From contig CAVWPS010000002.1 of NCBI GenBank assembly GCA_963756975.1, positions 2,170,001 through 2,234,000 of the forward strand: a DNA stretch of 64,000 bases, in the 5' to 3' direction. The number at the start of each line of letters is the position of its first letter. Position 1 is the first letter of the stretch. The stretch is from CAVRQM01 sp963756975 (GTDB lineage: Bacteria > Pseudomonadota > Alphaproteobacteria > Acetobacterales > Acetobacteraceae). Under the pieces are notes generated by a model. It was given only the letters and a program-made list of their open reading frames with translations. It had not been told where the DNA came from and ran no database searches. Shown here piece by piece: positions 1 to 7,308 of this stretch. The position numbers were made by a program, and so were the translations under genes.

Positions 1-486
1 GGGGGCAAGCCGGTGCCGAACAACGTGCTCGGTATTCCGATCGAGGACATTCAGGCGCTGACGGCGAACAACCTGATCGGCACGATGCTGATGTGCCAGA
101 CGTTCGTGCCCGCCATGGTCGCGGCCGGAAAGGGCGTCGTGGTCAATATCGGGTCGTCGGCGGCGCATGCGGGGTATTCCAACGGTGCGATCTACGCGAC
201 GCTGAAGGCGGCGGTGGTGCACTACACGCGCTGCCTCGCGGCCGAGGTGATGGAGGACGGCATCCGGATCAACGCCGTCAGTCCGGGGCCGACCAAGACG
301 GCGCGGTTCCAGGCGACCCGCACGGTCGATCCGGTGATGATGGATTCGTCGCGCCGATCGCTGAACCGGTACGCCGAGCCGGCCGAGATCGCCGATGCGG
401 TGGCGTTCCTCGTGTCGGACCGCAGCCGGTTCATCAACGGCCAGGTCTTGCGCGTCGACGGCGGAGCGACACTCTATCCGGGCTGA
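1..486 (+). CDS. SDR family oxidoreductase, 5'-truncated by the window edge
   Basis: This is the C-terminal 161 residues of a short-chain dehydrogenase/reductase, open from the first base of the window in frame 1. The classical catalytic set is visible: Asn in TANNLIG, Ser in NIGSSAAH, and Tyr/Lys in YATLK, followed by the usual INAVSPGP loop and the C-terminal VDGGATLYPG ending. The N-terminal Rossmann glycine motif, roughly 90 residues, lies outside the window, so the true start is unseen. It is followed 44 bases later by an OtnC-type decarboxylase on the same strand, which suggests a shared sugar or sugar-acid catabolic operon. The substrate cannot be told from the sequence. Confidence 0.93.
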   Translation, partial: GGKPVPNNVLGIPIEDIQALTANNLIGTMLMCQTFVPAMVAAGKGVVVNIGSSAAHAGYSNGAIYATLKAAVVHYTRCLAAEVMEDGIRINAVSPGPTKTARFQATRTVDPVMMDSSRRSLNRYAEPAEIADAVAFLVSDRSRFINGQVLRVDGGATLYPG

Positions 487-530
487 ACATCGGGAGTGGC
501 AGTCGTGAGCACTGATCTGGGCCAACCGGC

Positions 531-1166
531 ATGACGACGCACGCCGCATTGCGTGAGCGCGTTTGCGCGGTCGGAGCGTCGCTGTTCTCGCGCGGCCTGA
601 CGTTCGGATCGACGGGCAACATCTCGGTGCGCGTCCCTGATGGCGGCTGGCTGATGACGCCGACCAATGCGTCGATGGGCGAGTTGGATCCCGCTCGCCT
701 GTCGCTGCTGGACGCGGACGGGCGGCTGATCGGCGGGGACAAGCCGACCAAGGAGGCGTTTCTGCACACGGTCATGTACGACAAGCGCGCGGATGCGACC
801 GCTGTCGTGCACCTGCACTCCACGCACTCGGTTGCGGTGTCGTGCCTCGACGGAGTGGATCACAGCGACTGCCTCCCGCCGCTGACCGCCTACTACGTGA
901 TGCGCGTCGGGCGGCTGCCGCTGGTTCCGTATTTCCCGCCGGGCGACACCGATCTGGCGCGCGCCGTCGGGAAACTTGCGGGCGCGCATCACGCCGTCCT
1001 GCTGGCCAATCACGGGCCGGTCGTCGCGGGCACCAGTCTGGAGAACGCGATGTACGCGACCGAGGAACTCGAGGAAACGGCGCGCCTGTTTCTGCTGCTC
1101 GGCGACCGGAAATTGCGGCTGCTGACCGCCGAACAGGTCGCCGAGCTTCGGGCCCGGTTCGGCTAA
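531..1166 (+). CDS. otnC: Class II aldolase/adducin family protein, OtnC-like 3-oxo-tetronate 4-phosphate decarboxylase
   Basis: The product is 211 residues, the usual length for the class II aldolase fold. Metal ligands are visible: Glu75 in KPTKEAFLH, His94 and His96 in HLHSTHS, and His161 in LLANHGPV. The N-terminal GSTGNISVR phosphate-binding loop is typical of the OtnC/fuculose-phosphate aldolase group. Family members decarboxylate 3-oxo-tetronate 4-phosphate to dihydroxyacetone phosphate; the close match to OtnC is recognition from memory, so another sugar-phosphate aldolase remains possible. It follows an SDR gene on the same strand. Its stop codon overlaps the stop of the convergent FG-GAP/Hint gene by 4 bases, leaving no room for a terminator. 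Confidence 0.85.
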   Translation: MTTHAALRERVCAVGASLFSRGLTFGSTGNISVRVPDGGWLMTPTNASMGELDPARLSLLDADGRLIGGDKPTKEAFLHTVMYDKRADATAVVHLHSTHSVAVSCLDGVDHSDCLPPLTAYYVMRVGRLPLVPYFPPGDTDLARAVGKLAGAHHAVLLANHGPVVAGTSLENAMYATEELEETARLFLLLGDRKLRLLTAEQVAELRARFG

Positions 1167-3406
1167 ACCAAGGCAAGGCGACGCGAGACGGTGTCGCGCG
1201 CGCGATACTCCGCCGTCGCGTCGACTGCGACCACGAGGCGGCGGCAGCCGGCCGGCAGATCGATCGCCGCGTTCCCATCGGTCCAGCGCGAGCCGCCGTC
1301 CGCGTGATCGGCCGTCCACCAGCCGGCACCGGACGGCAGCGTGTCGAGCGCTACCGCGTGTGGAGCCAAGCCGCCCGGTGCTGTCCATGTCGTGATCGAT
1401 GCCACGGCCACGCCGAGCTGCCGTCGATCGTCGAGCCAGGGCCGGATGTCGGCCGGTGCGGCGCGACGCGACCGCAGGCGGGCGGTGCCGCTCCCGTACG
1501 CTCGGCCGTTCGCGTCGGTCAGCTTGAAGACGTGGCGTCCGTTCGCCTCGACCCGGGCCGGGGTCAGGACGCGGCCGTCGCGCAGCGCCAAACGCAAGCA
1601 AGGGTCACGCGTGACGGCCGGGGTGTGTGTCGCCGATCGTCCGGCGCGGGCGGCGAGGCGCTCCCAGATTGGCCGCACGATCGCGGCGTCGGTGACGAGC
1701 GGCGCGAACGCGTCGGCGGAGTCGGCGCGGTCGAACTCCGCATGCAGTGTCATCACCGAACCGGCATTCTCGAATTGCGCGCGGTTGCCGGTGTCGAGAT
1801 AGCTTTCCGCGGGGACTCCCTCCGCGAACAGGATCGTGTGCCGTGCCGTCTCGACATGGAAGTATTCGACGTCGGCGACATGGTCGACGCTGATGCTGAC
1901 CCCGTTGACCAGTTGGCGCGCCGCGACGAGCACGCCGGCCAGGAACAGGGCGTGGTCGGGCGACAGCAGCAGGGGACGGCACGGCAGGTTGTCGCCGAGC
2001 GAGCCGACCGCGAACCGGATCGGACGCACGTATTCGGGGCGTGGATGGGTCGCGAGACCGATCCGGCGCCGACCGATCCAGACGATGGGCTCGTCGCCGC
2101 GCGGCGTTTTCGCGAGGTCGCCGACGCGCAAATCCTGTACCGCCACGGATCCGCGGGTCGTCGCGATCGCTGTGTCGCGGACGAAGCAGGCGGTGTGCGC
2201 AATCGCCTCCGTCGTCTTGAACGTGCCGGCCGTGGTGTTGAGCAGCACGGTCACGCCGCCGCCGCTGTCGGCGACGATGATGTCCGGCCTGCCGTCGCCG
2301 TTCACGTCCGCGATCGTCACCGATGCGGGCGACGATCCGGCGGCGAAGCTGGTCGCGCGTCCGAAGCCGCCGTGCCCGTCGTTGAGCAGAACGGAGATGC
2401 CGGCACCCTGATCGGCGACGACGATGTCGACGAAGCCGTCGCCATTCAAGTCGGCCAGCGCGACCGATACGGGTTCGGATCCCGTGGCGTACGTCGTGGC
2501 GGGATTGAAGCCGCCCGTGCCGTTATTGAGCAGAACCGACACGGCGTTGAACCTGTCGCTGACGATGAGGTCCGCCTTCCCGTCGCCGTTCAGGTCGGCC
2601 ACCGCGACCCCGGTCGGCTCCATGCCGGCGGCGTAGCTGGTGGCGGCCCCGAACCGGCCAGTCCCGGTGCCGAGCAGGACGGACACGCCGCCGTTGAAGT
2701 CGGCCACCGCGAGGTCGAGCTTGCCGTCGCCGTTGAAGTCGGCCGTCGCCAGGGCGTCGGGTCCGACACCCGCGGCGTAATTGACGGCGGGCGCGAACTT
2801 CGAGCCGTAGCCGAGCAGCACGGACACGTTCGCGCCCTTGAAGTTGGCGACGATGATGTCGGTCTTGCCCCTGCCGTTCAGGTCCGCCGTGGTGACCGCG
2901 TAGGGCTCCGAGCCGGCGGCGAGCGTGATCGGTGCGGCGAAACCGCCGCGGCCATCGCCGAGCAGGACCGACACGCCGCCCCGGTAGTCGGCCACGACCA
3001 GATCGGTGTTGCCATCGTGATTGACGTCGGATGTGGCCAGCGCGAACGGACCCAGCCCCGCGTTGAAGCTGGTGGGCGCGCCGAAGCCTCCGGCGCCGTT
3101 GCCGAGCAGCACCGAAACACCGCCGTACACGTCGGCGACGATGATGTCCGTGTGGCCGTCCAGGGTCGCCGTGGTCACCGCGGCCGGCGAATTCCCAGCG
3201 GCGTATTTCACGCCGGTCGCGAACGTGGCAGGTCGCGGTTTCGCTGCGGCCCCAGCGTCGGACGCGATCCCGACATCGCCGGTCGCCCCGGCATCGTGCT
3301 TCGATCCGGTCGTCGCGTCGGTTCCGGCCGGCGCCAATCCGGCCGTCATGCCATGGACGCTGCCGCCCGCAGACCGGCCTTTGGCGGATCGCGACTTAAG
3401 GGTCAT
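1163..3406 (-). CDS. FG-GAP/VCBS repeat protein with Hint domain
   Basis: This 747-residue protein has seven FG-GAP/VCBS repeats of about 50 residues (roughly 75-395), each with a calcium-loop-like core such as DLNGDGKADLIV or DVNGDGRPDIIV. They predict a beta-propeller of integrin-alpha type. A Hint domain follows from Cys407 (TACFVRDTAIATTRG) to about residue 550, with LSPDHALF and ESYLDTGNR blocks. A tail of about 195 residues after the Hint domain ends in an SRWTDGNAAI block shared with the two other Hint proteins here. Hint domains catalyse N-to-S acyl shift and self-processing. No classical signal peptide is seen, so any export route is unknown. The gene converges on otnC with a 4-base overlap. 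Confidence 0.88.
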   Translation of the reverse strand: MTLKSRSAKGRSAGGSVHGMTAGLAPAGTDATTGSKHDAGATGDVGIASDAGAAAKPRPATFATGVKYAAGNSPAAVTTATLDGHTDIIVADVYGGVSVLLGNGAGGFGAPTSFNAGLGPFALATSDVNHDGNTDLVVADYRGGVSVLLGDGRGGFAAPITLAAGSEPYAVTTADLNGRGKTDIIVANFKGANVSVLLGYGSKFAPAVNYAAGVGPDALATADFNGDGKLDLAVADFNGGVSVLLGTGTGRFGAATSYAAGMEPTGVAVADLNGDGKADLIVSDRFNAVSVLLNNGTGGFNPATTYATGSEPVSVALADLNGDGFVDIVVADQGAGISVLLNDGHGGFGRATSFAAGSSPASVTIADVNGDGRPDIIVADSGGGVTVLLNTTAGTFKTTEAIAHTACFVRDTAIATTRGSVAVQDLRVGDLAKTPRGDEPIVWIGRRRIGLATHPRPEYVRPIRFAVGSLGDNLPCRPLLLSPDHALFLAGVLVAARQLVNGVSISVDHVADVEYFHVETARHTILFAEGVPAESYLDTGNRAQFENAGSVMTLHAEFDRADSADAFAPLVTDAAIVRPIWERLAARAGRSATHTPAVTRDPCLRLALRDGRVLTPARVEANGRHVFKLTDANGRAYGSGTARLRSRRAAPADIRPWLDDRRQLGVAVASITTWTAPGGLAPHAVALDTLPSGAGWWTADHADGGSRWTDGNAAIDLPAGCRRLVVAVDATAEYRARDTVSRRLALV

Positions 3407-3739
3407 ATGATTGACTTTTCCGATCTCAGAATCCGGTTGATGCCGCCATCAGCTTTGCGTGCCGCGGTGTAATCGCATCGGCCGCGGGCTATGACATCGG
3501 CGAGCTGTTAAAACACCAACCACGTTCCCCCTTGCGCGGCAATGCTATTCGGTGGTTCGGGCCACCATCGACCCGGACTCTTCATAATCCCCCGCGATGC
3601 CCGCGGAGCGTCCGCGCCGCGTCGCGCTAGGCTGGACAGCGAGCCGCGACTGACCGAGAGTAAGATCGTATAACAGATCGTTCCGGGTCCGGCGCGCCAT
3701 GCGCCGTTACGGAGACGGGCCGAACAAAGGGAGATATGC
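3407..3739. other. 333-bp divergent intergenic region upstream of the sugar transporter
   Basis: No convincing gene is seen in this stretch between the Hint protein (leftward) and the periplasmic sugar-binding protein (rightward). A TATAAC hexamer at 3669-3674 is flanked by two copies of AGATCG, and a short inverted repeat lies at 3691-3705 (GGCGC/GCGCC arms). No well-spaced -35 box was found, so the promoter is only suspected. A strong ribosome-binding site, AAAGGGAGA, lies at 3726-3734 just before the ATG at 3740. Confidence 0.5.
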
Positions 3740-4729
3740 ATGAGCCGGAATCCAAGGCTTCACCGTGCCGGGCTGGCGCTGGTCATCGCGTCGGCCGCCT
3801 TCGCGGGCCACGGCGCGCGGGCCCAGGATAAGCAGCTCACGATCGCCTACATCCAGAAGCAGGGCGACCAGCAGTATTTCGTCGATGAGGCGGACGGCGC
3901 GCGGGCGGCCGCCAAGGCGCTCGGCAACGTCAAGGTGACGGTCGAGAACGTCGCCATGGACGCGAACGCGGCGATCAGCGCGATGAACATCCAGGTCGGC
4001 CAGAAGGTCGATGGCATCGCGATCGTGGTGCCCGACCAGCAGATCGGCCCGCAAGTGATCGACATGGCGGCGCAGGCCGGCATCCCGATCATCGCCTCCG
4101 ACGACCCGATCAAGGGCGGCACCGGCACGCCGGCCGCGTTCGTCGGGTTCGACGGCTTCGACATGGGCAGCAAGGTCGGCGACGCCGCCGGCACCCTGTT
4201 CAAGAAGGCCGGCTGGAACGCCGCCGACACGCGCATCATCGCCGCCTACGAGCAGCAGCTTTCGGTCTGCCAGGATCGCGAGAACGGCGAGGAAGCCGGC
4301 TTCCAGAAGTCGGGCGGCGGGATGCCGACGATCATCAAGGTCGGCACCGACAACTCGGTCGTCGACTCGCAGAACCGCACGGCGGCCGTCGTGACGGCGA
4401 ACCCGGCGGTGAAGCATTGGATCGTCTGGGGCTGCAACGACGAGAACGAGACCGGCGCCACGACGGCGCTCGCGAATGCCGGCATGCCGGCCGACGCGGT
4501 GATCGGCGTCGGCCTCGGCGCGTACCTCACCTGCAAGGATTGGCAGGCGGGTCAGGCCACCGGCAACAAGGCGGCGCTGTTCATCAGCGGCCATGATGTC
4601 GGCGGTGCCGCGGTTCGCGCCCTGGTCGCGTCGATCCGCAACAAGACGCCGCTGCCGCCCAAGACGGTCGCGAACACCACCATCGTGACGCCGGACAACT
4701 GGAAGAGCGTCATGGGGTCCTGCAGCTAG
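3740..4729 (+). CDS. Periplasmic sugar-binding protein of a CUT2 ABC transporter, AraF-like
   Basis: This 329-residue protein begins with a Sec signal peptide: basic start, then LALVIASAAFAGHGARA with cleavage near ARAQ. The mature part has the periplasmic-binding-protein I fold with LTIAYIQKQGDQQYF at its start, and resembles L-arabinose-binding AraF more than ribose- or xylose-binding proteins. It would bind a monosaccharide in the periplasm and deliver it to the ATPase/permease pair encoded downstream. The ATG at 3740 is preceded by a good Shine-Dalgarno sequence. A perfect 10-bp stem-loop follows the stop codon. The nearby otnC-like gene hints at a sugar-acid or rare-sugar substrate, but arabinose is equally possible. 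Confidence 0.88.
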   Translation: MSRNPRLHRAGLALVIASAAFAGHGARAQDKQLTIAYIQKQGDQQYFVDEADGARAAAKALGNVKVTVENVAMDANAAISAMNIQVGQKVDGIAIVVPDQQIGPQVIDMAAQAGIPIIASDDPIKGGTGTPAAFVGFDGFDMGSKVGDAAGTLFKKAGWNAADTRIIAAYEQQLSVCQDRENGEEAGFQKSGGGMPTIIKVGTDNSVVDSQNRTAAVVTANPAVKHWIVWGCNDENETGATTALANAGMPADAVIGVGLGAYLTCKDWQAGQATGNKAALFISGHDVGGAAVRALVASIRNKTPLPPKTVANTTIVTPDNWKSVMGSCS

Positions 4730-4742
4730 GCAACACCATCCG

Positions 4743-4768
4743 GGGCGTGGCATTGCGGTGCCACGCCC
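4743..4768 (+). promoter_or_regulatory. Perfect 10-bp stem-loop between binding-protein and ATPase genes
   Basis: GGGCGTGGCA (4743-4752) and TGCCACGCCC (4759-4768) are exact reverse complements around the 6-base loop TTGCGG. No T-run follows, so this is not a standard intrinsic terminator. Stem-loops at this place in ABC operons often protect the 3' end of the binding-protein mRNA and lower expression of the downstream genes. The role here is inferred from position. Confidence 0.6.
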
Positions 4769-4795
4769 GATGACGCTCGGGCCAGGAGATATCTG

Positions 4796-6307
4796 ATGGC
4801 GTCGCCCGAGATCGGATCTCCGGTGCTGGAGATGACCGGCATTCAGAAGCATTTTGTCGGCGTGCATGCGCTGCGCGACGTGGCGCTCACCGCACGTGCC
4901 GGCGAGGTGCTGGCGCTGATGGGCGAGAACGGGGCCGGCAAGTCGACCCTGCTGAAAATCATGGGCGGCGCGTACACGCCCGATGAAGGCCGCATCGCGA
5001 TCGACGGCCGGACCGTCGCGTTCGCGAGCCCGGCCGAGGCGCGCCGCGCGGGCGTGCGTGTCGTGGCGCAGGAGCCGGAGATCATCGACGCCGTGTCGGT
5101 GGCCGAAAACGTCCACGCCGGCGCGCTGCCGTCGCGCGGCGGACGGTTCGACCGCGCCGGCTTGATGGCGCGCGTCGCCGCCGACCTCGCCCGCTACGGG
5201 TTCGGCGAGATGATCGATCCCGCGCAACTCGGCGGCACGCTGTCGCCCGCGCAACGGCAGGTGGTCGAAATCCTGCGCGCGCTTGCGGGAAACGCGCGGG
5301 TGATCGCGTTCGACGAGCCGACCTCCTCGTTGTCCGATCATGAGGTGGCGTCGCTGTTCCGCCTGATCGGCCAACTCGCCGCGGACGGGATCGCGGTGAT
5401 CTACGTCTCGCACCGGATGCGCGAGATCTTCCAGGTCGCGACCCGCATCATGGTGCTGCGCGACGGTGCCGTGATCGGCGAACGGCTCGCGTCGGCAACG
5501 AAGGACGCGGAGCTGGTGCGGATGATGGTCGGGCGCGACCTCGGCTCGATGTTCCACCACTCGCCGCACCAGCCGGGCGACATCGTGCTGAGCCTGCGCG
5601 GCGTCACCACGGCCGACGTGCGCGACATCGACCTCGATGTGCGGTCGGGCGAAGTGGTCGTGCTCGCGGGGCTGGTCGGTGCCGGGCGGACCGAACTCGC
5701 GCACGCGATCATCGGCGACCTGAAACTGACCGGGGGCGAAATCCGCGTCGATGGCGTCGCCGTGCATCTCGCCTCGCCGCGCGAGGCGATCCGCGCCGGG
5801 CTGTGCCTCGCCCCGGAGGAGCGCAAAACGCAGGCGCTGCTGATGCGGCGCTCCGTGCGCGACAACATCTCGCTCGCCGTACTCGGGCGGCTGGCGCGGT
5901 TCGGCATCATCCGGCGCGGCGCCGAGCGAGACTTGGCGCAGCGCACCGTCGCCGAGATGCGGGTCCGCACGCCGTCGGTCGAGCAGGAGGTCGGCAAGCT
6001 GTCCGGCGGCAACCAGCAAAAGGTGGTGCTGGGGCGGTGGCTGGCGCGGCAGTCGAAACTGCTCATCCTCGACGAGCCGACGCGGGGCGTGGACGTCGGC
6101 GCGAAGGCGGACATCTACGCCATCATCGACAGGCTCGCGCAGGAAGGCGTCGCGGTCCTGGTGATCTCGTCGGAGTTGCCGGAAGTGCTCGGGCTGGCGG
6201 ATCGGATCGTCGTCATGCAGGGTGGCCGCGTTTCGGGCACGCTGGACCGCGCCGAGGCCACCGAGGAGCGCGTCTTGAGCCTGGCCATTCTGGAACACGC
6301 AGCATGA
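4796..6307 (+). CDS. CUT2 sugar ABC transporter ATP-binding protein, AraG/RbsA-like
   Basis: The product is 503 residues with two fused ABC domains, the normal layout of CUT2 monosaccharide importers. The first half has an intact Walker A (GENGAGKSTLLK), a degenerate signature (LSPAQRQVVE) and Walker B with FDEPTSSLSDHE. The second half has the degenerate Walker A typical of this family (LVGAGRTELAHAI), an LSGGNQQK signature and LLILDEPTRGVDVG. It would hydrolyse ATP at the inner membrane to drive import of the sugar bound by the preceding protein. The ATG at 4796 is preceded by CAGGAGA. Its TGA overlaps the ATG of the permease gene by 4 bases, indicating translational coupling. Confidence 0.94.
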   Translation: MASPEIGSPVLEMTGIQKHFVGVHALRDVALTARAGEVLALMGENGAGKSTLLKIMGGAYTPDEGRIAIDGRTVAFASPAEARRAGVRVVAQEPEIIDAVSVAENVHAGALPSRGGRFDRAGLMARVAADLARYGFGEMIDPAQLGGTLSPAQRQVVEILRALAGNARVIAFDEPTSSLSDHEVASLFRLIGQLAADGIAVIYVSHRMREIFQVATRIMVLRDGAVIGERLASATKDAELVRMMVGRDLGSMFHHSPHQPGDIVLSLRGVTTADVRDIDLDVRSGEVVVLAGLVGAGRTELAHAIIGDLKLTGGEIRVDGVAVHLASPREAIRAGLCLAPEERKTQALLMRRSVRDNISLAVLGRLARFGIIRRGAERDLAQRTVAEMRVRTPSVEQEVGKLSGGNQQKVVLGRWLARQSKLLILDEPTRGVDVGAKADIYAIIDRLAQEGVAVLVISSELPEVLGLADRIVVMQGGRVSGTLDRAEATEERVLSLAILEHAA

Positions 6308-7305
6308 GCGAATCGTCGGCTTCCATGACCGGTGGGACGCGCCGGGTGCTGGCCTCGATCGGCGTGCAAAACGTCAGCCTGCTGATCGCGCTCGCATTGC
6401 TGGTCGCGTTCATCGGCGTGCAGAACAGCAACTTCTTCTACGCGAGCAATATCGCGACCGTCGGCACAACGGTCGCGATCGTCGGCATCCTGGCGGTCGT
6501 GCAGACGGTGGTGATGCTGCTCGGCGGCCTGGATATCTCGCTCGGGTCGCAGGCCGGCCTGACATCGGTGATCGCCGCGATGGTATTCACCGCGACCGGC
6601 AGTGCGGCCGCCGGGATCGCGACGGCGCTGGTGTGCGGATGCCTGACCGGGCTGCTCAACGGCATCATCGTCATCTACGGACGGGTCAACGCGGTGATCG
6701 CGACGCTGGCCACGTTCGCCGCGTATCGTGGCCTCGCGAACCTGATCGCGAACGGCCGGGCGCAGGGATACACCGGGGTCAACGAGGTGTTCGTGTTTCT
6801 GGCGCGCGGCCAGATCCTCGGCATTCCGGTGCTGATCTGGATCTTCGTCGCCGTGGCGGTCGTGGCGCAACTGGTGCTGCACTACACCGTGGTCGGGCGG
6901 AACATTTACGCCGTCGGCGGCAACGCCACGGCCTCCCGGCTCGCGGGGATCGCGCTGAACCGGTACATCGTCGGCACCTACATCCTGTGCGGCGTCGCGG
7001 CGGCGGTCGCGGGCGTGCTGCTGACCGCGCGCACCGGATCGGGACAGCCGACATCCGGCAGCCAGGGGCTGGAGTTGCAATCCATCACCGCGGCGGCGCT
7101 CGGCGGCTGTTCGCTGCAAGGCGGGAAGGGCACGATCGTCGGCACCGTGCTGGCCGTGGTGCTGCTCGGCGTGCTGGCCAACGGCCTTGTCATTCTCGAC
7201 GTGAACTCGTTCTGGCAGGACATCGCGCAGGGCACGCTGCTGGTCGTGGCGGTGGTGATCCAGCAGCGGCGCGGTGGCGCGCGGGGCGTCGGTCTTCCGA
7301 CCTGA
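6304..7305 (+). CDS. CUT2 sugar ABC transporter permease, AraH/RbsC-like
   Basis: The start is the ATG at 6304, inside the ATGA overlap with the ATPase gene; the frame is open further upstream but that part is antisense-like shadow of the ATPase gene. The 333-residue product is almost entirely hydrophobic helices, with the family blocks GGLDISLGSQAGL and GRNIYAVGGNATASRLAGI and an ending typical of RbsC-type permeases. It forms the inner-membrane channel of the transporter. The downstream FkbH-like gene converges on it with a 3-base gap, so this closes the transporter operon. Confidence 0.93.
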   Translation: MSESSASMTGGTRRVLASIGVQNVSLLIALALLVAFIGVQNSNFFYASNIATVGTTVAIVGILAVVQTVVMLLGGLDISLGSQAGLTSVIAAMVFTATGSAAAGIATALVCGCLTGLLNGIIVIYGRVNAVIATLATFAAYRGLANLIANGRAQGYTGVNEVFVFLARGQILGIPVLIWIFVAVAVVAQLVLHYTVVGRNIYAVGGNATASRLAGIALNRYIVGTYILCGVAAAVAGVLLTARTGSGQPTSGSQGLELQSITAAALGGCSLQGGKGTIVGTVLAVVLLGVLANGLVILDVNSFWQDIAQGTLLVVAVVIQQRRGGARGVGLPT

Positions 7306-7308
7306 CGG

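Noticed and set aside
3650..3674. Sigma-70 promoter CTGACC/TATAAC before the sugar-binding protein
   Set aside because: The spacing is only 13 bases, too short for a normal sigma-70 promoter, so only the -10-like hexamer is mentioned.
3508..3741. Small 77-codon gene on the minus strand in the 3407-3739 gap
   Set aside because: It has no recognisable domain or ribosome site and covers the expected promoter and leader of the sugar transporter.
3707..6298. Very long open frames antisense to real genes (for example 863 codons here, 1021 codons at 18416-21481, 1053 codons at 36011-39172)
   Set aside because: They run opposite strongly supported genes, have no family similarity and show the Arg/Ala/Asp-rich composition of shadow frames in high-GC DNA.
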